Source: Haliclona indistincta (lineage: Eukaryota > Porifera > Demospongiae > Haplosclerida > Chalinidae). Taken from it: DNA of 64,000 nt. This document shows positions 38,230 to 49,400 of the stretch, one piece after another (positions within the stretch are counted from its first letter, which is position 1; the number at the start of each line of letters is the position of its first letter). Made by a program: the position numbers and the translations under genes. Under the pieces are notes generated by a model. That model saw nothing but the letters and a program-made list of their open reading frames with translations, ran no database searches and was not told the DNA's origin. The stretch lies in assembly GCA_964017065.1 (NCBI GenBank), contig OZ024789.1, positions 7,382,191 to 7,446,190 of the forward strand, read 5' to 3'.

Positions 38230-41200
38230 TTAAAACAGGTATCTATTGCAGTTTTGGGAGCCACATAAACATTGTATTCTTCCTTTGTGTTTCAGGTGTT
38301 CGCCATTGTGACCCATCTGATAGTCAAAAGTGAGCTCTTCTCCTGCAATAATTTTCTTCTTGGCGAAGAGGGCAAGGTGGGGAAGACGAGCATCGAGAGT
38401 CTCAATCCATACTGAGTAGACTTGTAGATTGGGGTCGCACTGAATGAGAAAAAGAAACTTTTAGATAAAACTTAGTTTTCAGCTGGGGTTTAGACACTTT
38501 TTTAGGTAAGCTGCATCTTCATTTTCTGTAATTGTTGTAATTTTCGCGGTTTTATTATTTTGCGAATTTGTTACAGATTTGTTTTATTCAGTAAATTCTG
38601 TAGGAGGTTCCGGCGTTAGAAATTTCAGACCCAAAGCCGATTTTTCAGTTTGCCCCATTACCCACCACGTGATTTTGCATCATTATAAAGATATTCATAA
38701 CCATAGTTTTATGCTGTTAATTATATTCAAGGATTACCACAATTACACTTAAAATTCATGCATTGATACTATGACGTGAACGACGGCTATGGAAGTGCAG
38801 CAGCAGAAAAAGCGCTGTTACTGTGACTGTGGTTTTGAAACAACAGCCCTGAATGACTATCACACAGCAGAACACTGAAAGAGCTAGTGACAGGACAGCA
38901 AACAAGATGCAACGCCTGGTCAGCTACTTTCCCAAGGCTGCAGCAGCGCAAATATTCAGAAAATAAACAAACTATACCTGATTAATGAGCATGATAGTAG
39001 AAAATACACACATATCTGGTCAGAAATAGATCAAAAACTCCTAAAAATGACTAAACTATTTTTTTCAATAAATGGACTTTTTTCCAAATAGTCTTTACCC
39101 ACCCACCCTCTTTTTTTGGCTTCGGGTTTGAAACTGTTAGTACTGGAAGCCCCTGAAATTCTGTGGGTGTGTTTGGCCACTGCTCTGCATAAAAGTGATT
39201 GGCTAATTCGCAATCGAACAGCACTCACAAAATTCACGAAATTAAGCTACCATGAAAATTTGTACGGTTACGGTATTCAAACTCCTCTGGTCAGTGTTCA
39301 GATCAATGCAGGTTGAGATAAGTGAGGATATGGATTTACATTTCTTGATACTTACCGAGTGATTTAGAAAATGTGATATATTGCCGCAGTTAGTAGCATC
39401 GATCGTGAATGCAGCATCGTCCTTGTCAAAGTCAAGATCGAACAGGTACGTGCTGCCAGTTTGGTCGTATTTCTTGCCTCTCTTTTCAGCCTCTTCATTA
39501 GAGATGATCTCTCCAATGTACTCGGACACAAATTGACCCTTTGAGAGTGTCTGCATAGTCTTGACTCCCCAACCTCGCCCATTACTGGTACGGAACACGC
39601 ACAGCGGAACTTGTCGTCCTCGCTGAACAACTCGATTGAAACAGGTTGGATCACAGAAGCACGAAGCATTGCACTCGTATATGGGATAGCCGGGCGGAAT
39701 CTTGATATATCCACGCTGATTGTAAGCTACTTCGGTGTTCATTCTGTGCGGACAACACTCGGAGCTTCGGAAACAGGCGCCACTACAATTGCAGCCAGGA
39801 GTTGCTGCAACGTCGATCTCTATATTGCAGTTGACCATATTGCTCTTACAGACATAAGTAAAGTTACTCGGGATTGGTGATTGATCGACAGTGTTCTCAA
39901 TGTGGATGCGGGGTTCTTTGCCATCAATCTTCTTGTTGATTTGTTTTTCCCACTTTCTAAGCTGCTTCTTGTAGTCCAACCTAGAAGAGGATAAGTGATT
40001 TTTGAGAAGACTGGATGAGTTGCTAGTTAGCAGCAGTTGCCTGGAGGAGGAGGTAGATTCGTCGGAGAACTGGACTCTTCTTGTGCCAGAACCCTGTGGT
40101 CTGTTATCACTACTGATCGAAGCACCATTCACGAATGTTCTGTTAACCCCAGCACCACTATCTGGCACAGAATTCACCAGTGGCAGATTGCTGTGACTCT
40201 CAGCCGTCTCGAAAACAGAACTCTTCTTACTAAAATACTCTTTGAGCAATCTCTGACAATGCACGTCTGATCGAGGCACCCAGTAAGAACTGCAGAATCG
40301 ATCATCAGCCCACATCAAAAGAAACTTGCTTGACTGTAATGGAAAAGTATTTTTTATTGACTGTAATGACTGTAATGAAAAAGTATTTTTCACAAAAAAT
40401 TAGATTTAAGTCAGTTTAAATGCTCACTTATTCAAAATCTGTTTTGTGATAAATTATACAGTATCAACAACTTTCTGTTATTTACAATACAGTAGAAGCT
40501 CTACTCATAAATAAGGACACACCCTCTTTAATGCAAAGTGATACTTACACCATTGAAATTAGGACGGGTGTACAGATTAGAAGGGTTCCACCATTATATG
40601 GTACATACACCAAATTGCATATTCATTTCACAACCATAATTTAGAGCTGTAGAGTAGAGCTGTATCCCTTATCCCATAATATTGTCTATGATTATACTCA
40701 CAGTGTGTGAGGTAATGGCGGCTACTTCTCTTTTTTCTTGTGTAGTGGGATCAGTCGCCCACTGCAGAGTAGAGCTGGAGGTACTACCAACCAGCTGCAG
40801 CTCATCACTTGATGAAGATGATGCTCTACCTGTAGACAAAGGACAAAGTTAACACAAGAAACAAACGCCGCACGTAGCCTCCTCCTCCCCAGGCCCCACC
40901 CTCTAATTAATTTGTAATTACTGAGAGAGGTCCTGGTAATACTCGCAACAAATGTCGCAACTACCACACAAAATCGTGGGGTTGCAAGCAGGTTACAGTG
41001 CGTGAAATCTATCATGCACATTTGCTTGACGTACAACGTAACCGTTCTTATATGTAAGTTCACCAAGGCTGCTAAAGTTCTACTGCTGCGTAAATCTTTG
41101 TTTCGCTCCATTGTGGCTTGTCTCAGTAGTACAAGGATGCTCTTTGCGTGCCAACAAACCAGCGAGAACAGATGAAGGCTTACGTTAGAACAACGGCATT

Positions 41201-44200
41201 GGGATGGGCAGGGCATCACGTAACCATAGATAAAAACTTTTTCTCGGGCAACAATTTTATCGCAAGTGTAACCAGACCATAGAACCTCGATTGTTAATAA
41301 TGAGAGGGGTGTGGTCTAGGGAGGAGGCTAGACTGCACAAGGCCTTGCACCAAGTGCTTTCAAGCATACACGACACATATTTCCATACTCTAACGTGTTC
41401 TGTGAATATATTGAGAGTTGAAGATATGATGCTGATTTATCATGTATGACAGAACTGGTTGTGACTTTGATACATGTGCTACACAATGTATCACCTTTTC
41501 TTTTGTTCTCTCTTGATTGTACAAATGTAACAGCGGAGAGACAGCTGCTACTACTACCATGCTCATCTGGTAGGTTGAAGGTGACTCGTTGTTTGACAGC
41601 CTTAAATCCTCTCTTCTTGTTTTGAGAAGAAGCAATCAAAGTGGGACGTCGCCTAGAAGCACGAAAGTCACTGGAGAAAGTAAACATTTATAAAAAGAAT
41701 GATGATCATCAGACATTATATGCCTACTAGCCTCATCCCATTCCCTCCAAAACTACCGAAAATGGGTGTGCAGAATGAAGGGTTATTTTTTCAGCTAGTG
41801 TACACACGTACCTCTAGATTTGGCGCTCTAAAGGCAAGTGACACAAAAAGCTGCAACTATGAAAGAGCATCGATAAGTGACCTGTGCACTATACATCATC
41901 AAAATCTTGAAAAACAGGCAGACAGTCTATACCTGCCACTAGGCAGGCAGGGTCTAGCAGCTAGACCAGGTATACCAGGAACCTAGTTATGTGCCCTCTT
42001 ATTCCACAGCTTCAAACACTAATACAATAATAATTATGTGACACTGGCTTCTAATGGTAGTAGCAGTGTATTTGATGTGATTTCATCAAAGAGCAGTAGC
42101 CTCTTAGCAAATGTTTTTATTCTCCTATGCTTATCAGTCTAGCAGGTTGAACATAGGCAAGATCTAACATATGCCGAAACTTTCTGGAGTAATGTCTATA
42201 GTAGAGTCATCTGACATCAAACAGTATGGCTAGCTATCATACACGAGAGGGTACATAAACTGAGTGATTTAGAGTACGGGACAGATCTGAGTCCCTTGAT
42301 TCAACTATGAGTTGCTTTGGTGTTTTGATCGTTGCTGTGCTCATGGCCTGTGTGACAGGGTACCCTACTAACTGTAGCCGTGCTTACCAGCAGCTGATAG
42401 ACAGAGCAACCGCAGTGAAGGACACTTGTAAGGAGGCCTGCCTTAGAGACTGCTGTCAAGTAAGTGCATGTGCTTGAAAATGAAAAGCTGACATTAAGAT
42501 ACTATTTTAGATCAAGAAGATGGCGCCTTGGTCAACCTCTGGTACTTATCAAGTGGGCGCAGCGTGTAAAGATCAAAGTCATGCTTTCAGCTTGGGCGTT
42601 ATGACACATTATGCTCACTGTGACATGACGACCGATGGAGGCAAGTGGGTGGTTATACAGAGAAGGATTAATGGATCCGTTGATTTTTATCGAAACTGGA
42701 CTGACTACGTCAATGGGTTTGGAGACTTGGATGGAGAGTTTTGGTATGGTCTAGACAAAATACACTGCCTCACCACACGAGAGGACGTGGAACTGAGGAT
42801 TGAACTGGGGAACGGGACTGTGCCCTCTATTGTGTGGACCTACCAGCTGTTTAAAGTAGGTGGAGCTGACACTAACTATCGACTGACTATTGGTCAAGCT
42901 AAAGGAGTGGGAGGAGGAAGCGATGCAATGGCACGTCACAATGGGGCAGCATTCAGCACTCGTGATCGCGACCATGATTCCTGGAGAACCAGCAGCTGTG
43001 CTAGAGTTTACGGTGGAGCTTGGTGGTATGAAGGATGCTTAAATTCTAATTTGAACGGCAAGTACGTACTTCATACACCAGAGGGCTATAGTGGTAGCTA
43101 TACACATGGAGCCAATAAGCTTTGCTGGAATGGTGGTTATAAACACTACCCTAAGGTCCAAATGAAGATTCGTCCTAAACGATGCAAGACTGTTAAAAAC
43201 TCAGATACTTGTTAAGTAGAGTGCAGCAGCTGCTGCAACATGAGTGTAGTATTGTGAAACTCAGTAAATTGTAGTGTTATTTTGACAAAGCCGTGAGACA
43301 AAGTTTTGTATTAATTTGAACCAACCACACAACTGGGAGCACCAAAAATTGCATGAGTAGCTTAGTGAGCAAAGCACCACAAGTTTGTACAAGAGCAGCA
43401 CTGATTAAAATGAAGCATGAAGGTGCAGACTGTATCCACCATTCCACAAACACAGCAACTGTAGATACATGTACAGTGGAACCTCCCTAAGGCTCCATTG
43501 GATCAACAGAAATCGCCCATTATAGAGAGGGTGTCCTCTGGTCAGGAGTTTATTATACATTATGTGGGTTATATTTGGGATTCAGCAAGTGTCCATTATA
43601 GAGGGATGAGGGGTGTCCTCTAAGAGGGTTTACATGATTTCTGTACAGCAATCACAATGCAGTGCTTTAGTTATGCAATCAGAAGCCAATCAGTGATGAC
43701 CACATTTCAACTGGGCGTGTCTATTTACACAGCACACATGTTACAGAGTTAGCTGCTGTTGCAGTAATGCTGGAGTAGTCCTGTACTAACTATGTAGATC
43801 TTAGCTCCAGCATACGGGTATGTCTTCATTAAAACTCTAGTTATTCTCGGTTATTCTAATGATATTCACATGTCAATAATTATAGATCAAGAAATCTATA
43901 AGACAGTCTCACAGAGTTCCAGAATGCAAAATTTACGGAAAACGAATTGAAAAGGTCTTAACCCACCCACCCACTTTTGGCCTTGGGGTCAGAAATTCTT
44001 TTTCTGGAACCTCTGACCAGTACTCAAGATACAATGACAGGTAAAGACTAAAGAGCTTACACGTCTTCATCACTATCAGAAGTTGTGACGGTAGTAGTGC
44101 TACTGTTGGCAGACAGAACCCTAAAAAATGAAGTTAAGATAATTAAGTGTCGCTCAATGTATGCAACAAAATTTTCAACACAAAACACAAACAGCGAAGA

Positions 44201-45995
44201 TGTACCTCCTATTTAATTGGTGGTGGTTGTTCTTTTGTCTCTTTTTAGTGGAAATACTGTCAGATGATGGTGTGGATCTATAGAAGTTACAGTGACAAGA
44301 ATCCATTTTCACATAATGCGGAAATACCCCACCACCATCATGCACGAGGAAGCAAACAAACCACTGCTTGTCATGCAGTTGACGAATTTTGTGCTGATTC
44401 AGATAGCTCATTGGCTCAACAGCCTCAAAGTAAGTCAAATCAGTTCGGTTCGGTTTTTTTATACAAATTTTGACACCTTGGTTGGACCCTCAGTGTATAA
44501 CCTCATAGGACCATATAAGGAATGTGACTCATCTTACAACAAGCACAAGTATTGTTAGTCGATGAGCAACAAGCATAATTATTGTTAGTCAATGAGCAAA
44601 AAACATTATTGTCTGTTGCTCAAGTATGATTGTCCAGTTGGTGAGTGTGTAGTACCGTTTCTTAGCCAACGTTAGTCGCAGTGGTGCAACTAAATCATCT
44701 GTTGAAGTACAAGAGGAAGAAGTGATTGCCCAGTGCTCCTCATCAACATTTTCTATAAGAAACAAACACAAAAATCAAAAGTAGATTCTAGTGACAGTGT
44801 GTGCGTGTGTGTGTATGCATGCAATGGCTACTGTACTTGAGTTGACGTACTGTGAGTTGAGTGACTGGGCCTGTTGTTTAGAATCTCAACCTGTGAAACG
44901 ACATAATAATATGTTACACATTATGTGTACAAGTTATGCCTCGCGAGAATAACTTGACACAAACATTAAACTATCAGATTAGTACGGCAAAACTGGAGAA
45001 TTGCCTATAAAATAACATGTAACTGAAAATCTATTCGGCTAGTTACAAAGAATAGTACAAAATTATTCTTGCTCGACTATTTATTGAAATGGAATTCGTT
45101 TGCTACTAAAGAATACTTCATATTCTCTATTGCTCATACTAGAAATGTAACCTGCACAAAGTATCGCAAGAGACAGAGCTCCCTTGAAACCCCAAAACAA
45201 TAATAACAAGCATGACAGTTATATACTTGATCGTAGGCATGCATTCACCTCCATGCCCCAAAAGCAAACAACCTACAGCAGAAACATCCCAAGTCTCAAA
45301 ACATCTTAACACCACAATTCCCATATGCATGATTATAATTTTACCTCGGAATCGTCGAGAATGTACATTTCGTCAATGTCGTCCGCCACCACTTCATTTT
45401 CAGACAAAATTATAAAATCATTGTCGTCCACACTGCACAATTCATCGTCTTCTTGCAGGAACTTCATGATCCTGCAAGACAGATTTGAAGGCTGTTCTTC
45501 AGATTGTCTGTCATCGTGAGACAAAAAATCAGGTAAACTCGACGGAGAAGTGACAATGTCAGAGCTGGCAGGAGAGGGGATGTGCAAAGAGAGGTTTGTG
45601 CGTAGGGAGGGTCTGAGGAAGTCTTGTATTGAGGTCGAAGGAGGGCTACTTAGTGGTGAGTCGGATTGGGGGGTGGTACTAGCTATATTGAACTGGGCTG
45701 CTCGGGTAGGCAAGGGCACGGGCAGCGGTAATCCTGAGATGAGAAAAAGTATTAAGTAGCAAATGCACGCGTAGTGTCTGTAGTGCATATGATCACGACA
45801 TATATAAGACAAGAGACAGATTCACTTTACAGCTGTACCACACACGTACTCAACAAAACATGGAGTACGTGACAGAAACGCACCGCTAATAGAGACCTTC
45901 TTTACTACCACTGAGCACTTAAAAGGATCTCTACTGCCTCTTCGCTTCAACCGATCCAGTACATTTTGTTCAGCGCTGGGACAGGCGGCAGCCAT
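38230..45995 (-). CDS. SUV39H: Histone H3K9 methyltransferase, SUV39H/Su(var)3-9 type
   Basis: Ten minus-strand exons (45884-45995, 45345-45733, 44851-44890, 44656-44752, 44206-44277, 44061-44120, 41495-41670, 40702-40829, 39356-40333, 38230-38439) give 753 residues with exact phase closure. Residues 1-335 are Ser/acidic and probably disordered. About 340-395 looks like a divergent chromodomain (SSKFLLMWADDRFCSSYWVP). Pre-SET zinc cluster cysteines lie at 539-597 (CNCSGAC..CC, CNASCFCDPTC). SET spans about 598-730 with GRGWGVKT, SEYIGEII, FLNHSCDPN and ELTFDYQ; post-SET has CLCGSQNC. The enzyme trimethylates H3K9 in heterochromatin. It is longer than vertebrate SUV39H (about 410). A fibrinogen-related gene is nested in the intron between exons 6 and 7. 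Its start codon is 125 bases from the RTCB stop. Confidence 0.93.
38595..38668 (-). repeat. Short dispersed repeat, three copies in this locus
   Basis: A roughly 70-80 bp motif with CCCACCCACCC, a TTGGCTTNGGGT-like block, GAAA and GGAACCTC occurs at 39075-39155 and 43935-44020 on the plus strand, and here in reverse (38595-38668). All three lie in SUV39H introns. No coding potential. Confidence 0.6.
42307..43215 (+). CDS. Secreted fibrinogen-related (ficolin-like) protein, nested gene
   Basis: Two exons (42307-42459, 42511-43215) encode 285 residues. Residues 1-18 are a signal peptide (VLIVAVLMACVTG). A short Cys-rich region (CKEACLRDCC) precedes a fibrinogen C-terminal domain at about 60-275. 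It has GGKWVVIQRRINGSVDFYRNW, a GEFWYGLDKIH block, calcium-site-like DRDHDSW, and GGAWWYEGCLNSNLNGKY. Such domains bind acetylated sugars or proteins in innate recognition or adhesion; the partner here is unknown. The gene lies on the opposite strand inside SUV39H intron 6. Two N-glycosylation motifs (NGS, NWT) are visible. The last residues are basic. Confidence 0.94.
43470..43647. mobile_element. Probable mariner-type MITE
   Basis: Starts TGTACAGTGGAACCTCC and ends with an imperfect inverse (GAGGGTTTACATGATTTCTGTACA). It contains repeated CCATTATAGAG blocks. TACAGTGGAACCTC ends are common in Tc1/mariner MITEs of invertebrates; the assignment is from memory. Confidence 0.5.
43740..43842. repeat. 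Dispersed repeat matching 24694-24793
   Basis: Shares TTGCAGTAATGCTGGAGTA, GTACTAACTATGTAGATCTT, AGCT and a TTCATTA..AACTCTAG end with 24694-24793, in the same orientation. No inverted ends are obvious, so it may be a SINE or truncated-element fragment. Confidence 0.65.
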
Positions 45996-46120
45996 GAAGC
46001 GGTTTTGGCGGAATAATGACTAACAAAAAACGATGTCCTCCCACGCATTTATTGTAAAAATAGGTGACGAAGGATAAATTTTTTAATAAAAATCAGCAAT
46101 AAATCGATATTTTGAAACGT

Positions 46121-46424
46121 TCAGCCCTTGATGACTGCAATGGGTCTCAGTTTGATTGCCTTGTTACTGATACCAGCTGCATGACCTGAGAGAAGAGAAT
46201 AAACCAACCACAGTATGAATGGACCCACTCACATGTATTCACAACGTCTGTCACATTCTTATAAGATTCAGGAGCCTAGGGATACAGAATATCACTTTGT
46301 GTAAGTAGATCAGACTTATTTTGTACCTCTTCCATGACTAGTTTGGGAGAAGCTACTCGGATTGAGATTCCTTTCTGTTTAAGAGCGTCTAATACTTCGG
46401 TGTACTCAAGCGTGCGCCTTAAGA

Positions 46425-46469
<45 letters not shown>

Positions 46470-49400
46470 GAGGTCAATAGTATGTACGCACTACTCACCG
46501 TGATTTTGCACGTGAAAGAGCTCTTCCCTGGATAAAAGCAATAATACGTACATTGTGTGAACATACCACTACAAGTCTCATCAATGCAAAATAACTATGT
46601 TTCAAACTCACTGCTCCGTGACATGTTGTGCCGTATGTCTGCTCAAATCCTTTGTCTGTTCCCGTCAATACGTAACTAGTTTGGAATAATTATAACAGTA
46701 TTAAAAAGAGTGCTTGATATTGTTACTAAGTTACTAACCTACATGTTCCCATGGTGCCTCCAATCAGTACAGGCTGCCCAATAATCTACAACATTAAAAA
46801 TGCGTTATAACTAGGAAGAAGTTATTCGTGACTCTATTCGGAAAACTAGTGACCAACTTGTCCAAAACCCCACAAATATCAGGGTTTAACAATCATATTG
46901 CAGTATTCAGGGAGCTGCATGTTAAGGGTCTTCACACCACATGCCTGCCTACACTGTAGGATCAGAACAGCCTTTAGCACGGGACATGTTAACTTTTAGA
47001 GGGACAATAAATTTCTCGGGAAAGGGCTGTGAAGTCTAGTAAGCACATGAGCTTCGGCTTTGGCGCTATCTCAACTTCACTCAAACACACCATTTACCCT
47101 GTTCTCAATCTCACTTTCATGTAAATCCTTAAGTTACATGAAAGTGAGTTTGACTCTCACCCAAGCTCGTCACTCACCTGATAATCAACTGGTATGAGAG
47201 GATGGTGAGGTGGAAATGCACGTGTAGATCCCTTTCGGTGGACCAGCAGTCGTCTTTGTCTTCCATCAACCATGTGCTCTTCAACCTTAGCAATGTTGTG
47301 TGACACATCGTAGATAATATGCATATCTAGATCATCTGGAGTGGACTTGAATGCTTTAGCAAAGGACTGGAGGGAGGGAGGGAGGGAGGGAGGGAAGTGC
47401 TATCACAATATCTAACCACAAGCATTGTTGACAATAGACAATTAAGAGAAATAATTTTAAGGTTTTTTCACACTACATTGTAAAAGCTTGTGGTTTGAGG
47501 ATTAGACTTTCATCCCTACAAACCTGTCTGGTAAGGAAGGTCATGCTGGATCTGTTGACCCAGGCATAGTTAGCTGCTGCTGCCATGCCCTTCAAATAGT
47601 CCTGCCCTTCCTTGGATTGAATCCGAGCACAGGCAAGCTGACGATCATTGACAACAATATTGTCACGTTTCATAGCTCTCTCCATATCCACCAAAGCATC
47701 TGATAAGATATAATACAAGTTAGTAGACAAGTTGTTTCTCTATAATGTACATGACTAAGGTGATGATTATACAATAGGCAACTCTGATGTTTGCAAAGTT
47801 GCTAGCTACAAAATTGTGCAGTGTGTCATTTTAACTTAGTTGCATTGCGTGAATATACGTCATGTATCACAATTAAATAATTTTGTCCTAGCATCAAAAT
47901 TAAACACACAAATTTAGCTCAAATCACAATTTTTGACACGTGTGCACATAAGACATACAATGTACATGTGTAAAGACATTAGAAGTCTAATTTTAAGTTT
48001 ATTTCTTTATGCAACAGGCAAGCTGGAATATTTTTCTTGAATCACCGCCAAATTATGAGGAATACCAATGTACAAAATTTGTGTGATCATAAATGTGTTG
48101 TGTCTTACCAGTAGCTACTTGGTGACCCAGTCCACGGCTACCACTGTGTATCATTACACACACTTGTCCTGTCTCCTCTACTCCCATCTTAGCAGCTGCA
48201 TGAGCGTTGAATATCTCATCCACCACTTGTATCTCAGCATAATGATTACCAGCACCCAGCGTGCCTAGCTGAGAGAGAAAGAGAGAACATAAACTGGTTG
48301 CACCTCATAGTTCTGTATGTAGAAATAATAGTTAGTGCCTGCTATGCTTGCTGTGGTTTACTGTTGAGAATTTATTTACAGAGTCAATCAAACAATTGTG
48401 CTACATATCTATCAGACTACCAGGAAATATTGATAAAAGCAGAAGCCTAATATCCAAGGAGCACACAGCCATGAAACATAAAAAAGAATACTTCTACACT
48501 ACATGTGGTTGTATGGTTTGTACAAAAACTGCATAAGTAATAAGAACTGTGTAATTTCTGCTGCTCAGGTTTTTCAGAGCTGAGCAGCAGAAATATTTTG
48601 ATATTACCAATGAGGTATTCAAAGTTGTATGCTCCTTTGGAATGATAAGCTCCTCATCAAAGACTGGTGACTAATTCAAACTTACCTCCAACATATTAGG
48701 CAGTACTTGGCTGAAAAGGGTCAATATTGCATACTTTGTACGACTATGGATTGCCCCGTGTGTACTGTCATTGTACACTTCCGTTGCTAACATGAAAATA
48801 ATAGTTAGTGGCTGTTCCAATTAGTTTAAGCATCTACGGTTTAAGTTGTGCCAGCCATCACATGCCCTGATTCATAACACAAAACAATTTAAAAATCAAC
48901 TGGTAGAGTTATCAACAGGAAGCTTTTAGCCCACTCACCAAATTCAGCCATAACTATGTACAGGGGATTGCAGGTTCTTGACCAAACAATTTCCTGCTAG
49001 CACATGCACATAGCGTGTTTCTGTATATTAAATTGTACAGATAACGTACTGTACGCATGCACTAGCAGCAAATTTTCGGTCAAGCAACTTGCAATCCCCT
49101 GTAATAATTTCTGGACAAGCACTGTGCGATGTGAATATGAGACAGAATTTGATGTCTACAGTATAGTAGCAGGGTTTCAACTTTCTTCCTAAGGGATGAA
49201 ATTTTCCCATGCACGAAAGAACTTTATAGGGAGTCTCTGACAATGATTCTTGGGGGACACTGGAGTTAGGAGTGTGAAATCGCCCTACTATAATACGCTG
49301 AGTAGGGCAACTGTCACCTGTGGTAATCCTCTTTTCTTAGCTCTGTTGGATATCTTTGAGGCATCAGCTTGCAACATGCGACCATATTCTTCACAATGCT

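Noticed and set aside
39242..39355. Extension of the SUV39H SET exon past 39356
   Set aside because: A donor at 39356/39355 joins HS to CDPN in the last exon, restoring the NHSCDPN motif.
48590..48790. Possible extra RTCB exon between exons 6 and 7
   Set aside because: Exon 6 joins exon 7 directly (GLPQ to LGTLGAG), as in the conserved protein.
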